From NCBI GenBank assembly GCA_902363805.1, contig CABJBF010000001.1, positions 1 through 64,000 of the forward strand: a stretch of DNA of 64,000 bases, read 5' to 3'. The translations under genes were made by a program, and so were the position numbers. This stretch comes from Eubacteriaceae bacterium. GTDB taxonomy: Bacteria; Bacillota; Clostridia; Lachnospirales; Lachnospiraceae. Within the stretch, counting starts at the first letter, position 1; each line of letters starts with the position of its first letter. Shown in pieces: positions 10,367 through 19,932 of the stretch. Under the pieces are notes generated by a model that worked only from the letters and a program-made list of their open reading frames with translations, was not told the origin of the DNA and did no database searches.

Positions 10367-11749
10367 TCACTTTGTATTAAGCTTTTTAATAATAACTTCC
10401 ACCATATTTTTAGTATTTATGTCTCTTGCCATTTCTTCTTTTATCTGATTAACTCCATATATTACGGTAGATGGATTGTCTTTATGAAGAGCTAATCCAA
10501 TTTTCTTATTTGTCTCATCGGTAAGCGTTTTACAAATGTACATGCATACCTGTCGGGCATATGCTATTTCTTTAGAACGCTTCTTAGAAGCTAAATCATT
10601 AGGTGAAATTCCAAAATGATCAGCAACTACTTCAATAATTTTTTTACATGTTATTGTGTTATCTTCTTCAGGTGAAATATAATCCTTAAGAACATCTTTA
10701 GCAAAATCTAAATCAATAGTCTGATTGCTGATTTTACTAAAAGCAATAATCTTAGTTAATGAGCCTTCAAGTTCACGAATATTGAAAATAACATTTGTTG
10801 AAATGTAATCTAATACGTCATTAGGTATATCTATACCTTCAACTTCAACTTTCTTTTTCAAAATTGCCATTCTTGTTTCATAATTAGGACTTTGGATATC
10901 TACTGTTAATCCAGATTCAAACCTGTTAACCAATCTGTCTTCAAGTCCTTCTAAGTCCTTAGGCTTTCTATCTGAACTAATAACAATGGCTTTTTTATGC
11001 ATATACAAATACTGGAAAGTATGGAAAAATTCTTCCTGAGTACTTTCCTTTTTCTGAAGAAACTGTATATCATCAATAAGTAAAACATCTACATTTCGAT
11101 ATTTTGCTCTAAAATCAGACATTTCCTGTTGATTACCGCTTTTATTACGTAGTGTTTCAATAAGTTCATTAGTAAAAGATTCACTTGTAGTATATAAAAC
11201 CTTAGCGTTAGGATTTTTATTTAATACAAAATGACCAATTGATTGCATAAGGTGGGTTTTACCAAGACCTACACCTCCATAGATAAATAAAGGATTGTAG
11301 ATTCCACCTGGAGACTCAGCAACTGCAAGGGATGTGTCGTGGGCTAAAATATTGTTAGAGCCTACAACAAATGTATCAAAAGTATATTTACTATTTAAAT
11401 TAGCTTCAGCAATTCTGCTTGCAAGTGAAGCTGATTCATTAATTGTAATATGTTCTTCGGTTTCACTTGGTTCATCTTTAATGTCAGATGGTAAAACAAA
11501 CTGAAGTTCAAGTTCCATTTTCATAATTTCTTCAATAGTTACTTTTAATGGAATCTGGTATTTTTTCTTTATATATTGAAGACCAAGCATCTCAGTTTCA
11601 CCCTGATAAACTAAAGTTACGACATTGTCTTCAAAAGATTTAACCTGCAATGGTTTTATCCATGTTTTGAAGGAAACATCAGAAATATCGTAATCCTGTT
11701 TAAACGTATTGAGAATCTCAGGCCATTTTTCAATCAATGTAGAATACAT
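10367..11749 (-). CDS. dnaA: chromosomal replication initiator DnaA
   Basis: DnaA is the AAA+ initiator that binds oriC boxes and melts the origin. The 460-aa product has domain I (1-85), a short linker, Walker A GGVGLGKT (158-165), Walker B LLIDDIQF (223-230), sensor and arginine-finger region, and C-terminal helix-turn-helix domain IV from about 365. The Arg equivalent to E. coli R399 is kept (R391), but the DNA-reading DHTTV motif is replaced by NPSTV (N425-V429). ATG has AGGAG upstream, and a TTGAAA-N17-TATTAT promoter lies at 11821-11849. It is flanked by both halves of oriC. Confidence 0.97.
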   Translation of the reverse strand: MYSTLIEKWPEILNTFKQDYDISDVSFKTWIKPLQVKSFEDNVVTLVYQGETEMLGLQYIKKKYQIPLKVTIEEIMKMELELQFVLPSDIKDEPSETEEHITINESASLASRIAEANLNSKYTFDTFVVGSNNILAHDTSLAVAESPGGIYNPLFIYGGVGLGKTHLMQSIGHFVLNKNPNAKVLYTTSESFTNELIETLRNKSGNQQEMSDFRAKYRNVDVLLIDDIQFLQKKESTQEEFFHTFQYLYMHKKAIVISSDRKPKDLEGLEDRLVNRFESGLTVDIQSPNYETRMAILKKKVEVEGIDIPNDVLDYISTNVIFNIRELEGSLTKIIAFSKISNQTIDLDFAKDVLKDYISPEEDNTITCKKIIEVVADHFGISPNDLASKKRSKEIAYARQVCMYICKTLTDETNKKIGLALHKDNPSTVIYGVNQIKEEMARDINTKNMVEVIIKKLNTK

Positions 11750-11820
11750 AAATAATTCTCCTATTTTTTATAAAATAAACTTCTAAAAGTAAAAAAATGC
11801 GCAAAATTACACACATAATT

Positions 11821-11849
11821 ATAATAGCAAAAAACAAAAATGTTTTCAA
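11821..11849 (-). promoter_or_regulatory. dnaA promoter
   Basis: On the minus strand TTGAAA (11844-11849), 17 nt and TATTAT (11821-11826) lie about 70 nt before the dnaA start. Confidence 0.6.
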
Positions 11850-12194
11850 CTTATATATAATAAAGAAGAAACTAATAAACGTGTAAAAAATTTGATGTAA
11901 AATAGAGAAAAAAGATTTTGTGGAAAAATAACGAAAAATTTTTGTAATAAGTTTACATAAAATAAAAAATAGGTTTACAAATAATTCGACAAAAAATAAC
12001 AATAATTTTATTAATAAAAAAAGTTATTAATCTTAATAACTTATAAAAGTGTGAATAAATGGGAGGTAAAAGGAAAAAATAATGTGAGTTATTAACTTTT
12101 TATTAATAAAATGTTGATAACTGGTGTTAATTACCCGCAAATGTTATGTAAAGTAAATCAAAAAAATAATAATAATTAACAAAAAATAAAATGC
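11850..12194. other. oriC, upstream half (dnaA-rpmH gap)
   Basis: This is very AT-rich with no credible gene. It carries a canonical DnaA box, TTATTCACA on the minus strand (12050-12058), plus TTATCAACA (minus, 12112-12120). Near-matches are TTATTAACT (12089-12097), TTATTAATC (12024-12032) and TGTTAATTA (12125-12133). The position corresponds to the upstream box clusters of the B. subtilis bipartite origin. Confidence 0.65.
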
Positions 12195-12223
12195 TTGACG
12201 TAAAATTAACTTGCCATTATAAT
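12195..12223 (+). promoter_or_regulatory. rpmH promoter
   Basis: TTGACG (12195-12200), 17 nt, TATAAT (12218-12223), about 40 nt before rpmH. It drives the rpmH-rnpA-yidD-yidC-jag block. Confidence 0.85.
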
Positions 12224-12265
12224 TGAAATGATGTTTTATTATAGTGCGTAAGGAGGTGTATCGGA

Positions 12266-12409
12266 ATGCATAAGGGTAAAATGACATATCAGCCAAAAAA
12301 GAGACAGAGATCAAAAGTTCATGGTTTTAGATCAAGAATGAGCACAGCAGGCGGAAGAAAAGTTCTTGCAGCTAGAAGAGCAAAAGGAAGAAAAGTATTG
12401 TCAGCATAG
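12266..12409 (+). CDS. rpmH: 50S ribosomal protein L34
   Basis: This is a small basic protein of the large subunit. The 47-aa product contains the family core [20 protein letters not shown] followed by [22 protein letters not shown]. The start at 12266 is chosen because AAGGAGG (12250-12256) is 9 nt upstream. It adds a five-residue MHKGK extension to the more usual MTYQPKK start, which would begin at 12281 without a good SD. It is the first gene of the conserved rpmH-rnpA block beside oriC. Confidence 0.97.
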   Translation: MHKGKMTYQPKKRQRSKVHGFRSRMSTAGGRKVLAARRAKGRKVLSA

Positions 12410-12436
12410 GCCGCAGTTTTGTGGCCTTTTTCTTTT
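12409..12436 (+). terminator. hairpin with T-tract between rpmH and rnpA
   Basis: GGCCGCA (12409-12415) pairs with TGTGGCC (12420-12426), followed by TTTTTCTTTTCTT. It starts in the rpmH stop codon and should partially terminate, giving L34 in excess over RNase P protein. Confidence 0.75.
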
Positions 12437-12458
12437 CTTATTTTAAAGAGGTATTGTA

Positions 12459-12806
12459 ATGAATAGTTATGACTCGCTAAAAAAGAATAGAGATTTTCAA
12501 AATGTTTATAGAAATGGAAAATCAAAGGCAAATAAATATTTAGTTATGTATGTACTTGAAAACCAATTAGATAGTAACAGATTAGGAATATCAGTAAGTA
12601 AAAAAGTAGGAAATAGTGTAATAAGACATCATCTGACACGTCTAATAAGGGAAAGCTACAGACTAAATAAAGAAATGTTCAATAGTGGTTTGGACATTGT
12701 CGTAATTGCACGTGAAAGTGCAAAGGACAGAAAATATAAAGAAATTGAAAGTGCATTGTTGCATTTAGGAAAAATCAATGGAATTCTAAATGAAAAAAGC
12801 ATGTAA
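12459..12806 (+). CDS. rnpA: ribonuclease P protein component
   Basis: This is the protein cofactor of RNase P, which binds pre-tRNA 5' leaders and the catalytic RNA. The 115-aa basic product has the RNR-like signature in SKKVGNSVIRHHLTRLIRESYR (positions about 50-71). The family consensus has N where this protein has HH in the VIRHHLTR segment, a mild departure. AAAGAGG precedes ATG. It is 49 nt after rpmH, past an internal terminator. Confidence 0.95.
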   Translation: MNSYDSLKKNRDFQNVYRNGKSKANKYLVMYVLENQLDSNRLGISVSKKVGNSVIRHHLTRLIRESYRLNKEMFNSGLDIVVIARESAKDRKYKEIESALLHLGKINGILNEKSM

Positions 12807-12894
12807 ATAAGCTTTTTTATCATTTTAGAATATGTTTGTAACTTGAAAATGAAAAAAACTTCTATATGGTACATTTATGGGAGGGTATATGAAG

Positions 12895-13131
12895 ATGATA
12901 AAGAAATTATCTAAAGGTATAAATTTTATTCTTATAGGATGTATAAAATTTTATAGAAAATTTATTTCACCTATGAAAATTACGCCTTGTTGCAGATTTA
13001 TACCATCATGCTCTCAGTATGCCATAGAAGCTTTACAGAAATATGGACCTTTAAAAGGATCGTTTTTAGCCATAAAGAGAATTTTAAGGTGTAACCATTT
13101 CTCTAAAGGGGGCTATGATCCTGTGCCTTAA
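12895..13131 (+). CDS. yidD: membrane protein insertion efficiency factor YidD
   Basis: This small membrane-associated protein aids YidC-dependent insertion. The 78-aa product carries the family core with paired cysteines: [18 protein letters not shown] and the C-terminal [14 protein letters not shown]. Three in-frame ATGs lie close together (12877, 12889, 12895). The strong GGGAGGG at 12879-12885 overlaps the first and is only 3 nt from the second, so 12895, 9 nt away, is preferred. The stop abuts the AGGAGG SD of yidC. Confidence 0.9.
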   Translation: MIKKLSKGINFILIGCIKFYRKFISPMKITPCCRFIPSCSQYAIEALQKYGPLKGSFLAIKRILRCNHFSKGGYDPVP

Positions 13132-13141
13132 GGAGGAATAA

Positions 13142-14398
13142 TTGGAATTATTATTAGCTACACAGCAGAGTGGTATATTAATGCCATTTGCTTGGATATT
13201 AGGAAAAATACTTGAAGCAATTTACTTTATTTTTTCTTCTATAGGAATTGAAAGTATTGGATTATGTATTATTGTTTTTACAGTAGTAATTAGAATGTTA
13301 ATGCTTCCAAGTACAATTAAGCAACAGAAATTTTCAAAATTGAATTCAGTAATGAATCCGGAAATTCAGGCAATTCAGAAAAAATATAAAAATAAAGTTG
13401 ATCAGGCATCACAGCTTGCACAGCAGGAAGAAATTAAGGCTGTATATGATAAGTATGGTGTTTCACCTACAGGAAGTTGTTTACAGTTACTTATTCAAAT
13501 GCCTATTATCTTAGCTTTATATAGAGTTATTATGAATATTCCGGCATATGTAAGTTCTGTTAAAGATTATTATTTGACAATATTACAAAATATGAATGGA
13601 AGTCAGATTAAAGAATTCTTTACTTATAAAGTAGATTCATTTTCTGATTTAACAACACAGCAGGTTAATAATTGTATTGATGTTATGTCAGGATACAACA
13701 GAGCAACATTAAAAGTTGATGGATTTAGTTTAAGTAAATTAGTTGATACTATTGATAGTTCAGTAGTTGATAAAGCTTATGATCATATTCATAATATTAA
13801 CAATTTCTTTTGTTATAACTTAAGTGATTCACCATCACAGATGCTTAAAGCAGGATTACCTATTATTTTAGTATTGTTAATTCCTGTATTAGCTGGTTTA
13901 ACTCAGTTCTTAAGTGTTACATTATCAATGAAATTAAATAGTGCAGCAACAAATACACAGGATAATCCAATGGCCGGTTCAATGAAAATGATGAATATTA
14001 TGATGCCATTGATGTCAGTTTATATGTGTTATATGTTTGCATCAGGTATTGGTATTTATTGGGTAACAAGTTCAGCAGCTATGATGATTCAGCAGATATT
14101 TATTAATATGCATTTAAAGAAAATGGATGTTAACGAAATTATTGAAAAGAATAAGGAAAAAGCTGAACAGAAGAGAATTGCTAGAAATGAGAAAAACGGT
14201 GTTTATAGAGAACAGGTATTAAAGGCTGCATCTACAAATACAAAGTCAGTTTCAAGCAAAGCAAATTCAACTAAATCTTTTGCAGAGAAAGAAAAGATAA
14301 TTGAAGAAGCTAAAATGAAAAATATGAAGAAAAAGAACGGTAGCATTGGTTCTAGAGTAAATATGGTAAATGACTTTAATGAAAGAAACAAAAAATAG
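13142..14398 (+). CDS. yidC: membrane protein insertase YidC/Oxa1 family
   Basis: It inserts and folds membrane proteins with or without Sec. The 418-aa product starts at TTG 5 nt after AGGAGG. It has five predicted membrane segments: about 15-40, 40-60 (with the family Arg in FTVVIRMLMLP), 120-140, 238-260 and 285-325. A roughly 90-residue loop sits between segments 3 and 4, and the C-terminal tail is long and lysine-rich (340-418), as in Gram-positive YidC that contacts ribosomes. No lipobox is seen. It is 10 nt after yidD and 2 nt before jag. Confidence 0.93.
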   Translation: MELLLATQQSGILMPFAWILGKILEAIYFIFSSIGIESIGLCIIVFTVVIRMLMLPSTIKQQKFSKLNSVMNPEIQAIQKKYKNKVDQASQLAQQEEIKAVYDKYGVSPTGSCLQLLIQMPIILALYRVIMNIPAYVSSVKDYYLTILQNMNGSQIKEFFTYKVDSFSDLTTQQVNNCIDVMSGYNRATLKVDGFSLSKLVDTIDSSVVDKAYDHIHNINNFFCYNLSDSPSQMLKAGLPIILVLLIPVLAGLTQFLSVTLSMKLNSAATNTQDNPMAGSMKMMNIMMPLMSVYMCYMFASGIGIYWVTSSAAMMIQQIFINMHLKKMDVNEIIEKNKEKAEQKRIARNEKNGVYREQVLKAASTNTKSVSSKANSTKSFAEKEKIIEEAKMKNMKKKNGSIGSRVNMVNDFNERNKK

Positions 14399-14400
14399 AG

Positions 14401-15033
14401 GTGAAAGTGTTGGATTTTAAGGAATATACAGGAAAGAATATCGATGATGCTTTAACTAATGCATGTGTTGATTTAGGAACAACAACTGATAAGTTAGAGT
14501 ATGAAGTTATTAGCAAAGGCAGTAACGGAATCTTAGGAATAGGAAGTAAGCCTGCAGTCATTAAAGCTAGAAAAAATCAGTCAATTGAAGACATTGCAAG
14601 AGAATTTTTAGGAAAAGTTTTTGAAGCAATGGAATTAACTGTAAAAATTAATATGGATATCAACGAAGAAGATGGTGTTGTAAATATTGATTTAGTAGGA
14701 GATGATATGGGAATACTTATTGGAAAAAGAGGGCAGACTCTTGATTCATTACAGTATCTTGTAAGTCTCGTTATTAATAAAGAAAGCGAAAAATATTTAA
14801 GAGTAAAATTAGATACAGAAAACTACAGAGAACGTAGAAAAGCTACTCTTGAAAATCTTGCTAAAAACATTGCATTTAAGGTTAAGAGAATTAAGAAACC
14901 GGTATCTCTTGAGCCAATGAATCCATATGAAAGAAGAATTATTCATTCAGCATTACAGAATGATAAATATGTTACAACAAAGAGTGAAGGTGAAGAACCA
15001 TACAGACATGTTGTTGTAATCTTAAAAAGATAA
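14401..15033 (+). CDS. jag: RNA-binding protein KhpB (Jag), KH and R3H domains
   Basis: This RNA-binding protein partners with KhpA and is linked to cell elongation in Gram-positives. The 210-aa product has a Jag-N domain (GKNIDDALTNACVDLG...GILGIGSKPA, about 10-55), a KH domain with GILIGKRGQTLDSLQYL (about 100-116) and an R3H domain (RRIIHSALQNDKYVTTKSEGEEPYRHVVV) at the C-terminus. The start is uncertain: GTG 14401, GTG 14407 or TTG 14410 are all in frame, and AGAGGTGA (14397-14404) best fits one of the later two. Confidence 0.92.
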   Translation: MKVLDFKEYTGKNIDDALTNACVDLGTTTDKLEYEVISKGSNGILGIGSKPAVIKARKNQSIEDIAREFLGKVFEAMELTVKINMDINEEDGVVNIDLVGDDMGILIGKRGQTLDSLQYLVSLVINKESEKYLRVKLDTENYRERRKATLENLAKNIAFKVKRIKKPVSLEPMNPYERRIIHSALQNDKYVTTKSEGEEPYRHVVVILKR

Positions 15034-15050
15034 TAAAATATAACATAGGT

Positions 15051-15085
15051 AAACGTAGCAGTTATAACTGCTACGTTTTCTTTTT
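15051..15085 (+). terminator. terminator of the rpmH-jag block
   Basis: A perfect palindrome (AAACGTAGCAGTTATAACTGCTACGTTT, arms 15051-15064 and 15065-15078) is followed by TCTTTTT, 18 nt after the jag stop. Confidence 0.9.
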
Positions 15086-15202
15086 GAAAAATATGTGTTA
15101 TACTAAATTATTATGGCTTATTATGTGTAGTTAATTTGCACATCTTGAGTAAAGAAAAATTAATGACAAAAAGTTGATTAATTTGAAAGGCTTGGTAATG
15201 AG

Positions 15203-16582
15203 ATGAAAGTGGTTGATACAATAGCAGCAATTGCAACAGCATCAGGTAATTCCGGAATAGGAATAATAAGAGTAAGTGGTGATGAAGCAATTGAAATTGT
15301 AGATAAAATATTTAAATCAGTAAATAGTGATAAAAAATTAGTTAATGTAAAATCACATACAATTAACTATGGGCATATAGTTGATAATGATAAAGTAATT
15401 GATGAAGTACTGGTTTCAGTTATGAATGGACCACATTCATATACAGGAGAGGATGTAGTTGAAATTAATTGTCATGGTGGAATGATAGTTATTAGAAAGA
15501 TATTGGAAATTGTATTAAAAAATGGTGCAAGAACAGCTGAGCCGGGTGAATTTACAAAAAGAGCTTTCTTAAAAGGAAGAATGGATTTGTCTCAGGCAGA
15601 GGCAGTCATGGATGTAATAAATGCAAAAAATGAATTTGCTTTATCAAGTTCAATAGAGCAGTTGAATGGAAGAGTTTCTGAAAAAATCAAAAGCTTAAGA
15701 GAAAAAATTATTTATAATATAGCTTTTATAGAATCAGCACTTGATGACCCTGAGCATATAAGCATTGATGGATATTCAGAAAAATTAAGTAAGATTCTTG
15801 AAGAGGTTAATGGTGAACTTTCAAGATTAATTAACAATTTTGATAATGGAAGAATTGTTAAAGAAGGAGTTAAGACTGTAATTTTAGGCAAGCCAAATGC
15901 AGGAAAATCTTCTTTATTGAACTTACTTCTTGGGGAGGAAAGAGCGATTGTTACTGATATAGAAGGAACTACAAGAGATACTTTAGAAGAAAGCATTAAT
16001 TTAAACGGTGTCTTTCTTAATTTAATTGATACTGCGGGCATTAGAGATTCTGAAGATGTAGTTGAGCAAATTGGTGTAAATAAGGCAAAAGAACTTGCTG
16101 AAAAAAGTGATTTAGTTATATTTGTAGCAGATGCATCGAAAGAATTAGATGAAAATGATAAAGAAATTATTAATTTGATAAAAGATAAACAGGCAATTGT
16201 TTTACTTAATAAATCTGATTTAGGAACAATTATAAACGAAAAGAATGTTTCTGAATTTGACAATAAACCTGTAATTACATTTTCTGCAAAAACAGGAGAT
16301 GGGTTAGATGAATTAGAAAATAAAATAAGAGATTTATTTTATGAAGGAAAAGTTAAATATAATGATGAATTGTATATTACAAATGCAAGACAAAAAGAAT
16401 CACTTATTAATGCAAAGAATAGTATTGAAGAGGTTATAAAATCAGTAGAGAATGATATGCCTGAAGATTTTTATTCTATTGATTTAATGGATGCATACAC
16501 ATATTTAGGACAAATTATTGGTGAGAGCGTAGAAGATGACCTTGTAAATGAGATATTTAGTAAGTTTTGTATGGGAAAATAA
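15203..16582 (+). CDS. mnmE: tRNA uridine-5-carboxymethylaminomethyl GTPase MnmE
   Basis: This K+-activated GTPase works with MnmG to modify wobble U34 of tRNAs. The 459-aa product has the N-terminal formyl-THF domain (1-120), a helical domain, and an inserted G domain with P-loop GKPNAGKSS (229-237), TRDT, DTAGIR and NKSD. The C-terminal FCMGK carries the catalytic cysteine. The SD is weak (GAAAGG). It heads the mnmE-mnmG-rsmG run, with mnmG 29 nt downstream. Confidence 0.97.
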   Translation: MKVVDTIAAIATASGNSGIGIIRVSGDEAIEIVDKIFKSVNSDKKLVNVKSHTINYGHIVDNDKVIDEVLVSVMNGPHSYTGEDVVEINCHGGMIVIRKILEIVLKNGARTAEPGEFTKRAFLKGRMDLSQAEAVMDVINAKNEFALSSSIEQLNGRVSEKIKSLREKIIYNIAFIESALDDPEHISIDGYSEKLSKILEEVNGELSRLINNFDNGRIVKEGVKTVILGKPNAGKSSLLNLLLGEERAIVTDIEGTTRDTLEESINLNGVFLNLIDTAGIRDSEDVVEQIGVNKAKELAEKSDLVIFVADASKELDENDKEIINLIKDKQAIVLLNKSDLGTIINEKNVSEFDNKPVITFSAKTGDGLDELENKIRDLFYEGKVKYNDELYITNARQKESLINAKNSIEEVIKSVENDMPEDFYSIDLMDAYTYLGQIIGESVEDDLVNEIFSKFCMGK

Positions 16583-16611
16583 TAAAAGTTCTATTTGGAG
16601 AGGAAAATAAA

Positions 16612-18492
16612 ATGGCACATGTAGAAGAAAAATATGATGTAGTAATTATAGGAGCGGGACATGCAGGATGCGAGGCGGCACTTGCGTCTGCAAGATTAGG
16701 AAATAATACTATTGTATTTACAGTAAGCGTAGATAGCATAGCTCTAATGCCATGTAACCCTAATATAGGTGGAACTTCTAAAGGACATTTAGTAAGAGAA
16801 ATAGATGCTCTTGGTGGAGAAATGGGAAAAAATATAGATAAAACATTTATCCAATCAAAGATGTTAAATAAATCTAAAGGACCTGCAGTTCATTCATTAA
16901 GAGCTCAGGCTGATAAACAGGAATATACAAGAGAAATGAGAAAAACTCTTGAAAATACAGATAATTTAACAATAAGACAGGCTGAAGTTGCAGAAATTTT
17001 AGTTGAAGATGGAAAAATAACAGGAGTAAAAACAGCATCAGGTGCAGTTTATTATGCAAAAGCAGTTGTTTTGGCTACAGGAGTTTATTTAAAAGCAAAA
17101 TGTATATACGGAGATATTTGCCAATATACAGGACCAAACGGTCTTATGGCTGCAAATTTATTAACTGATTCTTTAATTAAGAATGGCATAAAAATGCGTA
17201 GATTTAAAACAGGTACTCCGGCAAGAGTAGATAAACGTTCTATAGATTTTAGTAAAATGGAAGAACAGTTTGGTGATAAAAAGGTAGTTCCTTTTTCATT
17301 CGAAACAGATTCTGAAAGTGTACAAAAAGAACAGATTTCATGCTGGCTAACATATACAAATGAAGAAACTCATAAGATTATAAGGGATAATATTAACAGA
17401 TCCCCATTATTTTCAGGAATGATTGAAGGTACGGGACCTAGATATTGCCCTTCAATAGAAGATAAAGTTGTAAAATTTGCAGATAAAAACAGACATCAGG
17501 TTTTTATAGAACCGGAAGGAATGTATACAAATGAAATGTACTTAGGTGGAATGTCATCATCATTACCTGAGGATGTTCAGTATGCTATGTACAAAACAGT
17601 TCCGGGACTTGAAAATGTTAAAATTGTACGTAATGCATATGCAATAGAATATGATTGTATAGAATATGGACAATTATTGCCAAGTCTTGAGTTTAAGAAT
17701 ATTTCAGGATTATTTAGTGCAGGTCAGTTTAATGGAAGTTCAGGATATGAAGAAGCTGCAGCACAAGGAATAATTGCCGGAATTAATGCTGCAAGAAAAG
17801 TTCAGGGAAAAGAAATGCTGGTTCTTGATAGATCACAAGCATATATTGGAGTATTAATTGATGATTTAGTTACAAAGGAAAGTCACGAACCTTATAGAAT
17901 GATGACTTCAAGAGCAGAATACAGATTATTATTAAGACAGGATAATGCCGATCTTAGATTATCAAAGATTGGATATGAAATTGGATTGATTTCAAAAGAA
18001 AGATATGATTATGTTTGCTATAAAGAGAAAGTAATTAAAGAAGAAATAGAGAGATTAAATAAATATGCAATAGGTGCTAACAAAAAAGTTCAGGAATTTT
18101 TAGTATCTGTTGGCAGTACTCCACTTAAGACAGGAACAACATTAGCTGAATTAATAAGAAGACCTGAATTGGATTATCAAAAAATAAGTCAGTTTGACGA
18201 TGAAAAGAAAGACTTACCTGAAGATATTGTTGAACAAATAAATATAAATATTAAATATGATGGTTATATTTCAAGACAAATGAAGCAGGTTGCTCAATTT
18301 AAAAAGTTGGAAAATAAAAAAATACCTGAAAATTTTGACTATACATTGGTATCAAGCTTAAGAAAAGAAGCAGTTCAGAAACTTACATTGTATAAACCTA
18401 TAAACATAGGACAGGCGTCTAGAATATCAGGTGTTTCACCAGCTGATATTTCAGTTCTTCTTATATATATGGAACAGCATAAAAATAAATAA
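16612..18492 (+). CDS. mnmG: tRNA uridine-5-carboxymethylaminomethyl enzyme MnmG
   Basis: This FAD- and NADH-dependent partner of MnmE acts in cmnm5U34 formation. The 626-aa product starts MAHVEEKYD at 16612, after GGAGAGG; an upstream in-frame ATG at 16567 would overlap mnmE and lacks an SD. The FAD-binding Rossmann motif is [16 protein letters not shown], the family signatures [12 protein letters not shown] and [16 protein letters not shown] are present, and the helical C-terminus closes with [15 protein letters not shown]. Confidence 0.96.
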   Translation: MAHVEEKYDVVIIGAGHAGCEAALASARLGNNTIVFTVSVDSIALMPCNPNIGGTSKGHLVREIDALGGEMGKNIDKTFIQSKMLNKSKGPAVHSLRAQADKQEYTREMRKTLENTDNLTIRQAEVAEILVEDGKITGVKTASGAVYYAKAVVLATGVYLKAKCIYGDICQYTGPNGLMAANLLTDSLIKNGIKMRRFKTGTPARVDKRSIDFSKMEEQFGDKKVVPFSFETDSESVQKEQISCWLTYTNEETHKIIRDNINRSPLFSGMIEGTGPRYCPSIEDKVVKFADKNRHQVFIEPEGMYTNEMYLGGMSSSLPEDVQYAMYKTVPGLENVKIVRNAYAIEYDCIEYGQLLPSLEFKNISGLFSAGQFNGSSGYEEAAAQGIIAGINAARKVQGKEMLVLDRSQAYIGVLIDDLVTKESHEPYRMMTSRAEYRLLLRQDNADLRLSKIGYEIGLISKERYDYVCYKEKVIKEEIERLNKYAIGANKKVQEFLVSVGSTPLKTGTTLAELIRRPELDYQKISQFDDEKKDLPEDIVEQININIKYDGYISRQMKQVAQFKKLENKKIPENFDYTLVSSLRKEAVQKLTLYKPINIGQASRISGVSPADISVLLIYMEQHKNK

Positions 18493-18505
18493 AAAGTAGG
18501 TATAT

Positions 18506-19225
18506 ATGGATAAAATTGAATTTATAAGAAATCATATTGAAAAATTAGATATAAATATTAGTGAAAAACAATGTTGTCAATTTCTTAAATATTATGAAAT
18601 GTTGGTTGAAAAAAATAAGGTAATGAATTTAACAGGCATTACAGAGTTTGAAGAGGTTGTTGAAAAGCATTTTGTTGATAGTTTATCTTTAGTTAAAAGT
18701 ATTAAATTAAATGGAGATGAAAGTCTGATTGATGTTGGAACCGGTGCAGGATTTCCCGGAATACCTATTAAAATTATGTTTCCAAATTTGAAAATTACTC
18801 TAATGGACTCTTTAAATAAAAGACTTCTCTTTTTGAATGAAGTGATAAATAAACTTGGATTGGATAAAATTGAATTGGTTCATGGTAGAGCTGAAGATTT
18901 AGGAAAAAATTCTAATTACAGAGAAAAATATGATTTATGTGTATCAAGAGCAGTAGCTAATATATCAACACTTTCAGAATATTGTATTCCATTCATTAAA
19001 TTAAATGGCTACTTTATTTGTTACAAAGCTGATGGATGCATGAATGAAATTAATATTGGAAAAAATGCAATTAAAGTATTAGGTGGAGAAATAGAGAAAA
19101 TTGTTGATTTTAATTTACCTGATACAGATATAAAGAGAAAAATTATTAATATCAAGAAAATAAAAAACACACCTAAAAAATATCCTAGAAAACCAGGGTT
19201 ACCTTCAAAAGAACCTATAATATAA
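18506..19225 (+). CDS. rsmG: 16S rRNA (guanine-N7)-methyltransferase RsmG
   Basis: It methylates G527 (E. coli numbering) of 16S rRNA using SAM. The 239-aa product has the SAM-binding motif LIDVGTGAGFPGIPIKI (about 75-91), the acidic LMDSLNKR, the SRAVANISTL block and the terminal basic KYPRKPGLPSKEPI signature. It lies 13 nt after mnmG and is the last gene before the centromere region. Confidence 0.96.
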   Translation: MDKIEFIRNHIEKLDINISEKQCCQFLKYYEMLVEKNKVMNLTGITEFEEVVEKHFVDSLSLVKSIKLNGDESLIDVGTGAGFPGIPIKIMFPNLKITLMDSLNKRLLFLNEVINKLGLDKIELVHGRAEDLGKNSNYREKYDLCVSRAVANISTLSEYCIPFIKLNGYFICYKADGCMNEINIGKNAIKVLGGEIEKIVDFNLPDTDIKRKIINIKKIKNTPKKYPRKPGLPSKEPII

Positions 19226-19305
19226 GTTTATGTATATTGGTTAAATGTATCTATGTAATTACAAATACAGATATAGGCTAATTATTTAGTTGTTAGGAGT
19301 AAAAT

Positions 19306-19635
19306 ATGAAAAAAACTAAAGAATATTTAGAAAACAGAATTAAAAAGCTGACAGATGAGAGAAAAAAATGCGTTTCTAAATATAATAGTAATAGGCAGAA
19401 AATAATAGAGACAAATATTATTATAGAGAGAATGAAAAGTATATCAGATGAAGCTTTAGAAATATTTTCACCTAAATTTAGAGAAACAAATACATTTAAT
19501 CAGCATGAAATAAAGGAATTAGGAACCAAGATTGTTACTATAGCACAAATTAACAATGAATTAGCTGAAAATATAAAAAAAATAGATAAAGAAATATCAG
19601 AAATAAATGTTTGTTTAAAAGAAATAAGTAAGTAG
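19306..19635 (+). CDS. uncharacterised coiled-coil protein
   Basis: The 109-aa protein is not recognised. It is almost entirely heptad-like helix (EYLENRIKKLTDERKKC..., INNELAENIKKIDKEISEI), with a short break around residues 50-70 (FSPKFRETNTFNQHEI). It has no signal peptide or membrane segment and two scattered cysteines. An AGGAG SD precedes ATG, and a terminator carrying parS1 follows the stop by about 10 nt. Its position between rsmG and parS sites suggests an origin-proximal role, but no function can be given. Confidence 0.7.
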   Translation: MKKTKEYLENRIKKLTDERKKCVSKYNSNRQKIIETNIIIERMKSISDEALEIFSPKFRETNTFNQHEIKELGTKIVTIAQINNELAENIKKIDKEISEINVCLKEISK

Positions 19636-19642
19636 TTAAAAG

Positions 19643-19676
19643 AAGGAATGTTTCACGTGAAACATTCCTCTTTTTA
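19643..19676 (+). terminator. terminator built on a parS palindrome
   Basis: The 24-bp palindrome GGAATGTTTCAC/GTGAAACATTCC (19645-19668) is followed by TCTTTTTATT. The same bases form the first parS site. Confidence 0.8.
19649..19664. promoter_or_regulatory. parS site 1
   Basis: TGTTTCACGTGAAACA is the perfect 16-bp ParB/Spo0J binding palindrome. It lies in the terminator after the coiled-coil gene. Confidence 0.95.
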
Positions 19677-19824
19677 TTGAAAACTTGATAAATTAACTTA
19701 AATAATCAATTAATTATAAATTGAAAATAATTAAAAATAATATATATTTACCTATATAAGTGCTTGTTTTTATGTAATTATAGTATATCATTATTAAACA
19801 AATATTAATTTAGTAATTAGGTAA

Positions 19825-19840
19825 TGTTTCACGTGAAACA
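19825..19840. promoter_or_regulatory. parS site 2
   Basis: This is an exact TGTTTCACGTGAAACA; the dyad extends to TAATG...CATTA on both sides. Confidence 0.95.
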
Positions 19841-19916
19841 TTAGTAAAATATTAATAACATAATTCATATAAGATAAAAATAAACGTAAATATATATAGA
19901 CATATTTATAAATAGT

Positions 19917-19932
19917 TGTTTCACGTGAAACA
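19917..19932. promoter_or_regulatory. parS site 3
   Basis: This is an exact TGTTTCACGTGAAACA; the dyad extends by one base pair (T...A). Confidence 0.95.

Noticed and set aside
11730-12002. 90-codon minus-strand frame rich in Phe and Ile before dnaA
   Set aside because: It is low-complexity A/T translation overlapping the dnaA start and promoter, with no SD; the region is the upstream oriC half.
12319-12531. Minus-strand frame across rpmH and rnpA
   Set aside because: It lies antisense to two certain genes and a terminator.
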